Shown: positions 10,382 to 23,300 of the stretch, one piece after another
Layout: each line of letters starts with the position of its first letter
Numbering within the stretch: the stretch's first letter is position 1
From: Inonotus obliquus
Lineage: Eukaryota; Basidiomycota; Agaricomycetes; Hymenochaetales; Hymenochaetaceae
Assembly: GCA_032164295.1 (NCBI GenBank)
Contig: JAJHTX010000005.1
Location: forward strand, 2,852,001 to 2,916,000
Length of the DNA: 64,000 nucleotides
Direction of reading: 5' to 3'
Program-made: the position numbers and the translations under genes
The notes under the pieces: generated by a model
The model's input: only the letters and a program-made list of their open reading frames with translations
Told to the model about the DNA's origin: nothing
Databases searched by the model: none

Positions 10382-13300
10382 TCAGCAGTCATCCGGCACG
10401 GTATCGTCGTCTTGCTGATCGGCCGCATCCATACCGAGTCCGCGACCCGCGAAAGCCTGAGTCAAACTCGCTGTTAGCTTGGAGATCGTACTCGAGCATG
10501 GTAGTAGAGCTTGACTTACTTCCCAGAGTAAGCAACGATTTGCGCCACCATACCTGTTCTCATCAGCTTGAATCCACGAGTCGCGAGCCTGCAAGAATGT
10601 CGGGTTACATGGTTGGATGGACAGCTGGTCTATGAACAAGTGTCTGGAACAAATATGAGCGATTGAATCAAATAATCAACGAAAGGAAGTCGACAGACAG
10701 GAATACAACGTTTCCTTCGGTTCCGCTAGGAAAGACACTTAGACAGTGTTCCCAAATGTAAAAGGAGATTTACTCAGGATTTGTGTAAGCCTCCGTCGAG
10801 AAACCACTACATGAGTCGCATTAAGTCCGCTACTAATCTGCATTTACAAACTAGGCACACTTACTGTTCTGCGACGAGAGCAGCTAAGACGTCATGCAGG
10901 GTAACTGCCCACACTTCGCCGATGGCTGGAAGTCGAGAATTAGTTTTTGAAAGGTTGGCCATCAAAATCGACGAACAATGAACTTGTGTTAGAATCTGCA
11001 AGTCGGAATACATCAATGGATTGATGGTTCTGGTTAATGGAATGAGTACGCGGTGATGTACTCAGTCTATGCACGTAGGTGCTCACTTGTTTGTACTATA
11101 CGGATAGGATCTGACGCCTAAAGTCCAAGCTCAAAAGTGAGCGCAGCACCTAGCCGTGTCCCTAAACTCACCACCCGTGTTGTTGAGAACATAGCTTCCG
11201 TGGAACGAGAATTAAAAGCCGACCATATCTACCCAAAGAGAAAAGACTTACCTTCCAGTAGTAAAATCGTGGATTTCGGGCGTCTGCTCAAGCCAATTTG
11301 CAAATGCGTCGGACCAGCCCTTCTGATAAACCAACAGATTCTACAGTCTGCAGACAACTAGATGGCGTCCAATTTTAGTCGGTGAAATAGTAGAAAACTG
11401 TATTTCAGAAGGACAGACCGGCCAGTGCCACCGCCCGTCAGGCGTGCCGTCAAACCGTGAGTATTCTCGTGCGCGATGATATCATTTTGAAAGGCGCCAT
11501 CTCGTGGTGGCTTGAAATCAGTTCATAGTCAAAGATCAACTATGAGCCGTGGAGGAACACTTTTATTGACTCACTGTGGTCTAGGCGTGAACAGGTATAT
11601 CATCAGCCAAGTTACTTCATGGCGACTACAGCCGAGAAGCTCACATAACTCCAGAGGTATAGCCTGGATGCATCACAGTAGTCAACAATACGCCATCAGA
11701 CGCTCAAAGACAACTTACTTCATGATTCCGGGCTCACCGCTAGGTATAATCATTAGAACCCTGCTTGAGAAATAGATGGGACATGCATACTCAGGTGGTG
11801 CCTAACGGTGCGCCATTAGTATATACACAGTCATGGAAAAGCAGAGTCTCACATAGAAGAGGGCATTGTTGACTTTGCATTAGACAGGAGGCCACATCAA
11901 AACAAAGCGGAGAAACGATGAGACTGGGACTCACACCCGCCGTCCTGTACGTAGATTCGTATTTCGTCATTTTCGGCGCCACCATTTCCAAAATTATCGG
12001 TCTGGAAGTTGAAGGAAGACTCCGTAAAGCCTTTATTATAACAAAACGGTGACTTTTTCTTAACGTGGAACAATTGGCACTATGCTTACCATAACGGTAT
12101 GTGATATCCTAGACCGAGCTCAGTGTCATACCCTGAGGCAGTCAATCATGCAGGCTTACGTGGATAGTATTAGAAACTTTGATACAGTGAGATTGTAGTC
12201 TGCAAGATATGTACAATCCGAATTTCTCACCGTAGAACGCATTCGTACGCGCAGCATCCAAATTAGCACCCTCAGTTGTGTCCAGTGAGTCATCTGCTGG
12301 GAACTCGAACACCAGACCCGGAGAAGATTCCTGAGTTATGTTCGAGGTGACATTCTTACATACTATTCGGAATTAGCAGAACGAAGTAAGATCCAGCAAC
12401 GGACTGCTTACCGAGCACGTTATTGCCTCTAAAGAAAATTATGGATATGAGCAGACAACGAGGTTGATAAATTAACGCACAGAGTGCCTGTAGAGTTGGT
12501 GTTCCAGCCGTCAGGGGATGCATCCGCATCTTCCGGATTTTCGTTTAGTTCTTGTCCCTCGTTTAGACCCTGTCTGCCGACCGGAATTGCAAGAAACTAT
12601 AATGCAGGTCTGTAAGAAACCCCGCCTCAATTAATACATGACTCACGGCGGACTCATACGTGAAGTCATTGACGGCTACAACCTCTCCGGTCTCTGCATC
12701 AACAAATACCTCTAGCCTATGAGTATTCTCGACTTGGACCACATGGGCAAGTACAACACTTCCATCGTCCTTTGCAAAGAATTCAAGTTTAGTTGGATAA
12801 CCGATGTCCTTCGCGCCCAAGAATCGCTCCGCAGCGGAAATGGCTTCTTCCGGCGAGATCTCAGGTTCGGCTGAAGATACATGCTCTGCAGTAATGAGGT
12901 CAGCTTCCTTTCCGGTAACTATCAAGTGTAACATACCAGGTTTGACGAAGTTAGCACCAAACGTGACGACTCTATCCTCGGAGTTTAGAGCAATATTTGC
13001 AACGGCATTCGCTACCTCAGTTCCATTCTGTGAAGAGATTGGTATGCCGATCATCATGAAATTGGAGGCAACATACAATTTTTTGCGTCAAATAAGCATG
13101 TGTAGCAATTGGGTCCGAAAAGCTCTTCTTGAAGGAGATGTCGTCTTCGCTCACACCCAATCGCCAGGAAACGAACGACACCGAGCTTTCCTTTACACTG
13201 GTATGCTCACCGCGCTTAAACAAGGGATGGGCGATGCCAGAGCCGAAAGTCTGTCGCACAAGAGGTAAGTATTGAATGTGGGAGAAAAAATGCCGAACGA

Positions 13301-13458
13301 ACCTCAAACTTGGATGGAGGGCTGTAAGACGCTACCTCCACACCGTTTGCCAGACTCCTCACACGATGCGTTGCATGCTTTGCTATATGGGACCGGGGTG
13401 TCGCAAGGACAGACCCGAACAAGGCTACATTCAGGATAAGACACGAGAACACGAGCAT
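10382..13458 (-). CDS. M36 fungalysin metalloproteinase, copy 3, with probable frameshift
   Basis: The ATG at 13458 opens a signal peptide (MLVFSCLILNVALFGSVLA); exon 1 is 13303-13458. The next exons encode TFGSGIAHPLFKRGEH and [18 protein letters not shown]. The FTP exon (about 12653-12890) carries [13 protein letters not shown] and NDFTYESAV. The start of the mature enzyme is FLAIPVGRQGLNEGQ to DGWNTNSTGT. The zinc motif is HENTH (11457-11471) with [11 protein letters not shown]. At 11317-11320 the expected GAA GGC TGG (E-G-W of EGWSD) carries one extra base, shifting the frame right at the third zinc ligand, and no intron lies there in the sister copies. The downstream frame then reads normally to TVPDDC and TGA at 10382. 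It is either a very young pseudogene or an assembly error. It is the most divergent intact-length copy. Confidence 0.8.
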
Positions 13459-14307
13459 TGGGAGTGGATGCAGAAAGGAACTCTGAGGTCGTCAAGGCTT
13501 GACCCTATATTTGCCAGCTGGACGGTAATTACAAGCCATACTGAGAACTTATTTCAATACATCGTGCTCAGCGAAGGAGCGAAAATCGGAAGAAGAGGGT
13601 TGATCGTGCGACGATCCAGGGAGCAGTTCGGTAAGATATCTTGTATGAATACAACCCTTTTGCCTCAACAACAGGCCTTACCGGACCGCAATAGAGAACT
13701 GTTAGATCCAAGTGATGTTGATTGACCAGGATGTCATGCTTACCTCGCTCAGCACCCATCCTGCATTCTTATGCTGTTCTCTTCGACTTCCTCCCGGATG
13801 TTCTTTACATCATTCAGAAATCTGGCAAATTATCAGGAAAACATTGATGAGTCGGAATTACTTGGCAGGTAATGTATATTGCCGGCATCACGACACGCAA
13901 GTTACACCGAGGGATACGGCGCGATTTTTGCTTGCACTTCACAGTTTGCTGTATATCCATGATTCAAAACGGGTCGGCACTTCATGATGTTGTTTTTCAC
14001 GGAACTGATAACGCATCCTGGCGAAAGTTCTGGGAGGGGTCGAGGTGCTGGTAGCGAGAAACTAAGCGCCGATCACAAGCATGCTGACAAAGTGCTCGGC
14101 TCTGAGGTGCCGTTTACTTTGACCATCTCTGCACGGAAACTTATTTTCAGTTCAATTAATTCCGTCGCCATTAATATCCCATCACTTCTCGACCTGTTCC
14201 ATCGCAAAAGTTCTTATGCTATAATACATCTTGATTACAATTATCAACATTTGCACATGGACAAGCATGCTTGTATGCTCCTGATAGTTGCGTTGTAATT
14301 GACTCGG
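13459..14307. other. Spacer between copies 3 and 4; left edge of a large tandem duplication
   Basis: No gene seen. The likely copy 3 TATA motif is the minus-strand AAATATAG at about 13505-13513, roughly 50 bases before the ATG. From about 13860 to 14307 the sequence matches 19715-20317, the 3' flank of copy 5 (shared runs such as GCGAAAGTTCTGGGAGGGGT). This marks the left end of a repeat unit that includes a protease gene and its neighbours. Confidence 0.5.
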
Positions 14308-17300
14308 TCAAAGAGCTGCCGGTATCGGCCCAACTCTATGTCCCTTCTGTTCCTTCAGTGAGCAGTCCCGAGGGGCAGTGAAGTCGTCTACATGGTTAGC
14401 AGCATTCACAACAAGGCCACGACCAGCAAAAGCCTGTGTTGTTACCAATATCATCAGGAACTCAGTCAACTCCGATGGTGAAAAGTGAACATACATTCCA
14501 GAGTATGCAGCGATTCGCACCGTTGTACCTGTTCACATCGGCTTGGATCCATGCATCACGCGCATCCAGGAACGTCGGTTCGCATGGCTGAATGGACAAC
14601 TGGTCGATAAAGAGGTGCCTGGGTGGTCAAGTGCGATGTGAGTGGACAATTCAAGGGTAAAGGTTGGTGTGTAAACGAACAAGTAGATGACATTTCCTTC
14701 CGTTCCGCTATAATGGATGTCAAGATGGGTACTCAGTCCTCGAATTAGAGTGTAAATACATACTCGGGGTTGGTCTTAGCATCAGTAGCGAATCCACTGC
14801 AGGCATGGATGAACGTTAGTACTATCATTAAGAACGATCTCACAATAGAACGTACTGCTTGTGGACTAAGGCTGCGAAGACATCATGCAGGATGGTTGCC
14901 CAGACCTCACCGATGTCTGGATTTATGCCCAACATGAGGATGCGCCGGGAGTTTCTTTTTTTTATGGTGATTACACTGACCGTGAACTTCGCCACGGGTC
15001 TGAAGATCAGAATATAAGAGGGGATCAATCGTCCTGGAAAGAATTCAGCATGATTACAAGGAAGGGACTTGCAGGCGCTATGAACCTACCGATTTGTACT
15101 GTACGGAACTGTCCGTCCACCTACGAGGGGATCGATTCACATCGACCAAGTAGTGCAGTCCATGTATATCGAGCTTACCGGTCGCTCTGTTCGTCACATA
15201 GCTTTATTCGCAGCTTAAGTAAGAATCAGGAATAAGGCTCTGAATCAGAACTAACCCACCTTCCCGTTGTGAAGTCGCGTATTTGAGGTGTTTGGCTGAG
15301 CCAGTCTGCAAAAGCATCTGACCAACCCTCACCCAACCCTCTTGCTTCTACCTGATTGAGGCAACTGTGTTACTTTTAGTAAGAGACGAGATCGGGATAG
15401 ACTAGATAGATGACATGCCTAGCTGTACCGCCGCCCGTGAGGCGGTTGGTTACACCGTGAGTAAGTTCATGTGCAATAATGTCGTTCTGAAGGGCAGAGT
15501 CTCGGTTCGGCTTATATGCAGAATTCCGTCAATTAGAGTGCTCGTTTGAACACTTCTGACAGCTCACGGAGGTCTGAGCATATAGAGACGTGCCATGGTT
15601 AGAGAAATATTTGGCAATGTAGAAGATGTGGTGCTCTGAGGCTCACGAGAGTGAAAATGAATAATCTGTCAATGTCATCAGCAACAGCCCAGTATGCTCA
15701 GGAGAGTGAGACTTACTGCATGAGTCCAGATTGACCGCTATATAAACAAATTTAATCGTATGACGACAGGTAGAAAACTGTCTATGCTCACTCTGGAAAA
15801 GTCTGCATGCGATCAAAGTCAATTGCAAGGTACCCATCTTATTGTCGGGACTTACTGCGAAGTTGGCATTGTTAGCTTTCGGGGGAATCACACTCTTCAT
15901 CAGCACCGCATTTTCAGTGGGAGAATCGAGAAACGCACTTCCAGGTGCCTGGACTGAGATGTTTACTCTGTCACCGCCGGTACCACCTTTGCCAAAGTTA
16001 TTGTCCTGGAAATTGAAGGCAGCCTCGGTGAAACCTAAATATAAATTAGTAAAGTCTGAGTACTAAAAAAAACAATACGGCGCCGTTGTTGTCGCGTATG
16101 CTAACCGTAGCGATATGTAATATCCTATACTGTTGTTGGTGTTTGTCCTTATAGTACAAACATAGAAGCTCACATGAACGGAATTGACAACTTAACATTG
16201 TATTAAGTGGAATGCAAAGTCATATCCTAATTGGTAGAATCTCACCATAGAATGCATTCGTACGAGCGGCATCGATGTTCGCGCCATCAATCGGACTAAG
16301 TGAGTCATCACCAGGATAGTCGAAGATCAGTCCCGGGGATGATTCCTGGGTTATATTGGTCATTGGTCCCTTGTACGCTGTTAAAGATTAGTTCTTTTCG
16401 AGTGATAACAGCATCAATTTGCACTCACCGACCGCATTATTACCCCTGAAGGGAAGGTGTGAGTACAGCGTAGTACACAAACAACGAGACTATAGCGTAC
16501 AAAGTGCCAGTGGAACCTGTGTTCCAGCCGTCTGGAGATGCAAGAGGGTCCTCAGGATCTGTAATCAGCTCCTGTCCTTCATCCAAGCCTTGTCTATCAA
16601 TCGGAATAACGCGAAACTGAAAAGGGAGAGTGATTCAGATCACATCACGCATTCAGAAGAAGAGTGCATGACTAACACCGGATTCAGCCGTAAAGTCGTT
16701 AACGGCAACCACGACTCCAGTCGCCGCATCGATAAACGCCTGCAGCCAGTGGCCGTCCTGCGTGTTATGCACTTGGACGACGTGTGTGAGGACGACGCTC
16801 CCATCGTCTGTTGCGTAGTACTTAAGACTCGTTGGGAATTTGTTATACGTTGCATTCAAGGACTGCTCTGCTGCGAGGATTGCATCGTCAGAGGAAAGCC
16901 TTGATGTTGCCGATGACACACTCTCTGGTACGCAGAAGTGAGATTGCGGCCTTCACTTAGGACCGCAAGGCAAGACAAGGCATACCTGGCTTGATGAAGT
17001 TTGCGCCGAACGAAAGAACTTTACCATGATCATTCAGGGCGACATTCGCGACGGCATTCGCTACCTCGATACCATTCTGGAAAATATTCAGCGTGAACAT
17101 CGGAACTCCAGAATTACAATAATAAACCCACGATCTTCTGAGCCAGATAGGCATGACTGGCAACGTCGCCAGTGAAGCTCTTTCTGAACGATATTTCGTC
17201 CTCACTCACGCCGAGTTGCGACGAGATGAAGGATATAGAGATGTTCTTCATGCTTGCAGACTCAGATAGCCTAGACAGAGAATGGTCAATTCCAGCGCCG

Positions 17301-17514
17301 TATGTCTATCAACGATCTCAAGTGAGTCGTGGGACAAGAAAGGTAGAACTACACTGACCTCGAATCGACCCGGGGGAGCGTAGGGCGTGGCATGAGCACC
17401 GCTGGTCGTCGCCTGCGCATTACGTGCAGTGTACCTGGGCTTCGAAGAAGACGGTGCTGCAAGAGTGCATCCCATAAAGATTGAGCTTAAGACAAGACTT
17501 GAGAGGACAAGCAT
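14308..17514 (-). CDS. M36 fungalysin metalloproteinase, copy 4
   Basis: The ATG at 17514 opens a signal peptide (MLVLSSLVLSSIFMGCTLAA), followed by a Ser/Pro-rich start that differs from copies 1-3. The FTP exon (about 16675-16920) reads DDAILAAEQSLNATYN to NDFTAESGV. Catalytic features are HELTH (15457-15471) with [11 protein letters not shown] and [10 protein letters not shown] (about 15320-15345), then DFTTGR. The C-terminal exon reads AFAGRGLVVNAANHVDD to TAPRDC. Where the other copies stop after this Cys, copy 4 continues with SLKEQKGHRVGPIPAAL to a stop at 14308. A TATA box lies about 75 bases upstream. No frameshift was found in the exons read. Confidence 0.87.
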
Positions 17515-17584
17515 TGTGACGCAACGAAAGCTATAGGACCATAAAACAGCCTCTGTTCTGGTTGACAATAGCATTTGCAAGTCG

Positions 17585-17594
17585 GCTTATATAG
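17585..17594 (-). promoter_or_regulatory. TATA box of M36 copy 4
   Basis: On the minus strand the sequence reads CTATATAAGC, about 75 bases before the copy 4 ATG. The same box and surroundings occur before copy 5, at 23527-23536. The weaker CATAAAA/G boxes before copies 1, 2 and the relic are different, so the two groups carry different core promoters. Confidence 0.6.
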
Positions 17595-18905
17595 AAGCTT
17601 TATCAAGTGTATCCGAGCTTCGCGTACCAGCTGCCTCCCCCAACACACACACAGAGATACGGAAGCAAAGGTCTTCTGTCCCAGAATGCATGCTAGATAG
17701 TCAGACACCTGCACGTCGCGTCAAAGTTGTATTAGACTCAATAATAAGAAGTGCTTGGCTCTCACTACGACACACGCCTCTTGCGCAATAGAGCGCAGCA
17801 GATGCCTAGCGGGCTTCTGCATGTCGAGCTTCCCTCCTTCAGCTCGGCTCGATTTCCGATAAAGTCTGATCCACCGACCATAGCACCATGCGGCTCCTCA
17901 GGCTTCCTCAGGCAAGCAATCTTCAGAGACATGAGGTACGAACACTTTCTAGCGGCAGAACTCCCATACATTCATCTCGCAGTCAGGCGCCGGTGCCCCG
18001 AATTCCGCAACTAGTAACTTCCGGGATTCATCTTCCACATAGTGGTAGTAGCAAAACAGCAGCGTCCAGAGAACTTCATGTGGGAAGAATCCGAGTACGT
18101 CTTTGACTTTGAGTAAGAAACACGACACCTGTGCCAGAAGAAACTTGAACGTGATCCGGGGAACTCCGAAGCTTTCATCAAATCGTCAATCAAATCACAA
18201 AATCGAAATTTACTAAGAGTTCCAAATCACAAACACACCAGGCAAAAACTTATTTCCAACTCCCGGAAATTTATGTCGGAACGTGAAAGTGTTTCATCTT
18301 ATTGGTGGATTTTTATTCCAGTTATGACCTACAATGACATGAGAATGATTTTTCCCGGGGTGAACTTGGAGCGTGGCAAGTCAGTGATGAGACAGTCGCG
18401 ATGTGAAGATTTGAGCCAACGCCATTCCTCGTCGAACTTCGCCTTCGATAAAGCACTGGAACTTGGAAGTGACATAAAAGAGGCACAGAACCAGACTGAG
18501 CTCTATGGACCGAGGCGGCGAGCTGCCCACTCCATTAGCTACTCTCGCCTCTTTCAATAATCTCGGACCAATTTTTGTGACACGTACTAGCTTTGAATCG
18601 GCGGTCGGCGAAGACAGGACGGCCAGTAAGTGTATCCTCACAGCTTTCAAGTTAGCTGATGAGGAGTACTCTATTATATCTTCCAAATCCGGGTCGCATC
18701 AATACTAATTAGTAGCTACAAACCTCAAAGTCTCAAACCGAGCGCGTAACATAGAGAGCTTCTCACTATTAGCAACCAGTATGATGTGGAAGGCACTCTC
18801 TCGTTTGGCCACGCCGCATGTGCGAACACAGAGCACTGTTTGTACCGATAATCTATATGATGAGCGGCGCATCCTCCGGGAACGGCGTATATGTGGTAGT
18901 ACAGT
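17595..18905. repeat. Duplicated upstream flank of copy 4 (matches flank of copy 5)
   Basis: No gene seen. Bases 17750-18120 match 23700-24060 (shared runs such as GACACACGCCTCTTGC). Bases 18350-18905 match 24190-24577, the stretch between GMP synthase and copy 5. The match leads directly into the GMP synthase fragment at 18906, so flank and housekeeping fragment were duplicated as one block. The open frames in it are not shared between the two copies. Confidence 0.65.
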
Positions 18906-19241
18906 TTTCATAACCACTCAGCAGCCTGAAACGGAAACGAGGCATCAAGATAGCTCCTGGAATGAAGGGTTCAAGGTCGATAAACCGCAGGTGGCTTAGA
19001 GGAAATGTCATAGACAACCCGATTGACGCCCTCGACCTCATTCGTAATCCGGTTCGCCCAGGAGTCTTCCGAGCGCACGAACTTCATCTGAGCTCACATA
19101 ATCAGCGGCAATAAAGTAGACAGGACCCACGGGAAAATGGACCTTTGAACAATTCACGAAGCGACCCAATGAGTTTCAGCTTCATATCCTCGAGTAATCC
19201 GCCAACGTTATGGTGGGTCTTTATCGTCGCCGCCGGGACGT
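18906..19241 (-). pseudogene. GMP synthase 3'-end fragment (duplicated relic)
   Basis: On the minus strand this matches the C-terminal part of the intact GMP synthase to the right. It includes the last exon (encoding EWL and a TGA) and its intron, then the exon encoding [14 protein letters not shown]. It then jumps, missing the equivalent of about 24725-25145, to the region matching 25145-25335 (LKLIEP area). Several frameshifts and substitutions make it non-functional. At its right end it is fused to a piece of XRN1. Confidence 0.8.
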
Positions 19242-19245
19242 CGCA

Positions 19246-19690
19246 CTTAGACCCTTGGCTGGGGTCTCGGAGTAGATCGCGCCAACACCCTCCAAAGCCA
19301 GGAGAGGTTCCGCGTTCACGTCCACGATCAAACCACGCTCGCGAGGAGCATGCGTGGATCCCCTTGGTGGAGGACCGAACGCAAGTGGAGGCTGCTGCTG
19401 TGTCGGCGTATAAAGACTTCCACGTCTGCCTCGCAAGCTACCGTTGGTGCCGTGAGGACCATTTGCCGAATGCGACATGGATTCTTGTGTTGAAGAATCG
19501 GCAGCAACCTTCCTATCTTCTCGTTGCTCAGCTCGACTTGCCTGGTTCTGTGTGTCATTTGGAATACCATCAGTCGACGAATTACCATTAGCATGTGCAT
19601 TTCCATTGGAGTTCCGGCTGGATTTCCGCGAGAAGCCCCATCCCTGCTACGGTTAGGATTCGCCATCATAATGCGAACTGGTGCTCTCTT
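19246..19690 (-). pseudogene. XRN1 3'-end fragment (duplicated relic)
   Basis: It matches 26916-27365, the last exon of the intact XRN1, including parts of the Arg/Gly-rich tail (for example [18 protein letters not shown]). The reading frame is broken several times relative to the parent. The join to the GMP synthase fragment (about 19241-19248) removes everything between 25335 and 26916 of the parent locus. At about 19690-19715 the XRN1 match ends and the 3' flank of copy 5 begins. That point is the old tandem-duplication breakpoint. Confidence 0.8.
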
Positions 19691-19714
19691 TTCGGTGCCT
19701 CTGGGAATCACCTG

Positions 19715-20317
19715 GCGGATAATGTATACTACCGACATAACAACACGCAAGTTACCCACACAGCGCGACTTTTGCTTGCACTAATGCACTTCAAAGTTTG
19801 CTGTATAGCTATGCTAAGGTTCAGGCTAGGTGGGCTCTTCAAGACGCCATCTGTCACGGAACTGAGAATGAGTCCTAGCGAAAGTTCTGGGAGGGGTCAA
19901 TGGAGGGGCCGGGGCTGAGGCGCGCAACATAAGTACTTAATTGTGTGGTGGGTCCAATTATGAAAGCTTGCTTCACGCTGATCGGCGCAGGTGTGCTTAC
20001 AAAGCTCGGCTGTGCCTTTTACTCCGTCCGCGGAATCTGTTTTCAGTTTGGTCGAAGCAATAACTACGTATGCGACGAGAAATGTCCAACCTGCATATGG
20101 CTACCCGGGAGAGATTCTCATTCGGGCCCTATGCGACATTCATCACTTCTCGAACTGTTCCGTCAAAAAAGTTTGTATATTTCTTATTTATCTCGATTAC
20201 GATTATCAACATTTACAGTACATGAACAAGCAGTATACTCCTGACAGTTACATGACAGTTAACTCAACCAAGGAGCTACTTATATTGACCTAGCTCTATT
20301 ATTCCTTCACTGAAAGT
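19715..20317. repeat. 3' flank of copy 5, duplicate of 13860-14307
   Basis: No gene seen. It aligns to the 3' flank of copy 4, including a run shared with 13870-13960 (ACACGCAAGTTAC) and AAAGTTCTGGGAGGGGTC. It is the left end of the second repeat unit. Confidence 0.6.
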
Positions 20318-23300
20318 TCAGCAGTCCGGAGGGACGGTGAAATCATCTACATAGTCAGCAGCATTCACACCAAGGCCACGACCAGCAAAAGCCTGTGTTG
20401 TTACCAATTTCAGGAACTCAGTCAACTCCGATGGTGAAAAGTGAAGTTACATTCCAGAGTATGCAGTGGTTCGCACCGTTGTACCTGTTTACATCGGCTT
20501 GGATCCATGCATCACGCGCATCCAGGAACGTCGGCTCGCATGGCTGAATGGACAACTGGTCGATAAAGAGGTGCCTAGTATTCAGAGTGCGTCAATACTC
20601 TTTATAATGGAACTTTGAGAAGGAAATGAGACCAACAAGTAAATAATGTTGCCCTCGGATCCGCTGAAAAATAAAATAGATGAGTTCTACTGTTGATCCG
20701 TGTAATTGCAGGACATGCGTACTCAGGGTTGGTGTTAGCTACAGTCGAGAATCCGCTGCGAGTGACAATCAGTTAGAGGTTTTTCTTGAACGTCGATATA
20801 TTTTGCTCCGTTACGTACTGTGCGCCAACTAGAGCGGCAAGGACGTCGTGCAACGTAACAGCCCAAACCTCGCCGATGACTGTGATGAAGTCAACACATG
20901 TTGGATCGAACAGACAGGATCATAACAAGAAAGACGCACGGTGAACTTCGGTGCGATTTTGCAAGTATGAGTAAGTCAAAGGATTGATGGTCCTGAAAGG
21001 AATAGTTACGTTATCCACCCGAACATATTCGAAAAATGTTAAATTTACCTATTTGTGCTGTATGGGTGAGTGCGCATGCCTAGCATATCGGTTCAAAACC
21101 ACAATCAAATTCAGTAGTCGGTCTTGCTATGCTCACCGTCGTAAGCATAGCTTCAGAAGCAGCAACGAGGTGCGGTCAGACTGGTGCCAGTAAAAATACA
21201 CGCAAGCGAAAAAGTCCACCTCCCGTAGCTAAAGTCACAGATGTCGGCCGTCTGCTCCGTCCAGTCCGCTAACGCATCAGACCAACCTTCTCCCAATCCA
21301 CGAGATTCCGTTGTTTGCAGACAGCTGGTGATAATGCCTTTTGAGTCTTCGCATAGGAAATAGAGCTGATTGAGCAATACTAACCGCGCCGTGCCACAAC
21401 TCGTAAGCCGATTGGACACCCCATGGGTTTGCTCATGTACAACCATGTCGTTCGCAAGTGCACTATCATGCCAAGGCTAGAGATGGAAGGCACATTATAA
21501 CCAAGACGACAGAATAAGTCAATGAATGGCGTACGACTGTCTAATTTTATGAAGACACGTAGCGTGGGTTGATCAAAGAGATCCATTCGTTAGTATGGGC
21601 GTGTCAGACTCACCAACAACCAAATGTACAAGCTGAGCATATCATGAGAACACGAATTGAAATCCCAAACATAGATACATACTTCATACGACCAGGTTGA
21701 CCACTGACCAAAGAACATATCAGATGAATTAAAAGGATCGTTTGAGTTTATGCTCACTCGGGAGGAGTCTGAAAACGACCATTAGCAAATATTTCAATCT
21801 AATCTGACCAAGGCTCACCGCAAAATTAGCACCATTCGTGCCTAGCCACACATAAAACCATCGTACATATACTCAACTACTGGGGACTCTTAGAAATGAG
21901 ACACATACCATTAGACTGAACAGAGATTTCCACGCGATCGTTACCAAGTCCCCCCTTACCGAAATTATCGTTTTGGAAATTGAACGCTGCTTCCGTAAAT
22001 CCTGGCAAGTAAAATATATGATGGGTTAAACAGCAAGCTTGAAGAAGAAATGTTGCTCACCATAACGATAAGTAATGTCCTTTTAGACCGGTTAGCAGTC
22101 ATCATAAGCACAACAAATCCATGCTCACATGGATCATGTTGGAAACTTGTAAACGACGAGGAAGCAATGAGTCTCAGCGACTTCCTTATATTATTAAAAC
22201 GCTCACCGTAAAACGCATTAGTTCGCGCAGCATCAAGATTGGTACCAGCATTGGGTGCCAGACTATCATTAGCAGGATAGTTAAACACCAATCCAGGAGC
22301 GGATTGCTGGGTAATGGAGCTCAAAGAGCCCTGGAAGGCTATTCGGTCTTAGCGGTACTACGTTCGATCTCAGTAATGCCACTCACCAATAGCATTGTTT
22401 CCTCTGGAAAAGAAGCAAATTGAGATGTCAAGGATAATAACGAGGCCCCATTATTACTCACGACGTGCCGTTTGAGTCTGTATTCCATCCGTCGGGAGAG
22501 GCAGTAAAATCTTCTGGATCCTCTATTAACTCCTGCCCATCCCTCAGATCCTGCAAGTTGATTGGTATGGCAAGGAACTGAATGGAAATGATTCAAGCGT
22601 CAACTATCAGACAAGGGATTTAAGCACGCAACTCACAGCGGAATCAGCTGTGAAATCATTAACGGACACGATGTCTCCAGTCTCTGCGTCGACAAATGCC
22701 TCGAGGAAATGTTCATTTTCAACTTGGACGACATGTGTCAGGACGACGCTTCCATCGTCCTTGGCAAAGAACTCGAGACTAGTTGGGAACCCGTTGTGCG
22801 TGGCGCCCAACTGCCCTTCCGCAGCAGAGATCGCTTCCTCGGAGGAAATTCTAGGCTCCGTTGACGACACGGATTCTGCATAATATAAAATGAGACAATT
22901 CGTTCGATATTCTCCACGTTTAACATACCTGGTTTGACGAAGTTCGCACCAAACGTCACAACCTTACTCTCGGAGTTGAGGGCCACATTAGCGACGGCAT
23001 TCGCTACCTCGATACCATTCTGGAATACATTCAGCCTGACCATCGGAACTCCAGATTGACAATAATAAACCCACAATCTTCTGAGCCACACAGGCATGAC
23101 TGGCAACGTCGCCAGTGAAGCTCTTTCTGAAGGATATTTCGTCCTCACTCACGCCGAGTTGCGACGAGATAAAATTATAGAGATGTCCTTCATGCTTGCA
23201 GACTCGGCCCGTCTAGCCAGAGGATGGTCGATTCCAGCGCCGTATGTCTATCAACGATCTCAAATGAGTCGTAGGACAGGAAAAGTAGAACTGCACTAAC

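Noticed and set aside
10054..10635. 193-codon plus-strand frame
   Set aside because: It overlaps, on the opposite strand, the C-terminal exons of copy 3 and the duplicated flank; the sister flanks do not keep the frame.
14308..17514. Idea that the protease array with its neighbours is a secondary-metabolite or defence cluster
   Set aside because: No synthase, tailoring enzyme or dedicated regulator lies nearby; the neighbours are housekeeping genes.
19328..19759. 143-codon minus-strand frame between copies 4 and 5
   Set aside because: Alignment to the last XRN1 exon shows it is a frameshifted fragment, not a separate gene.
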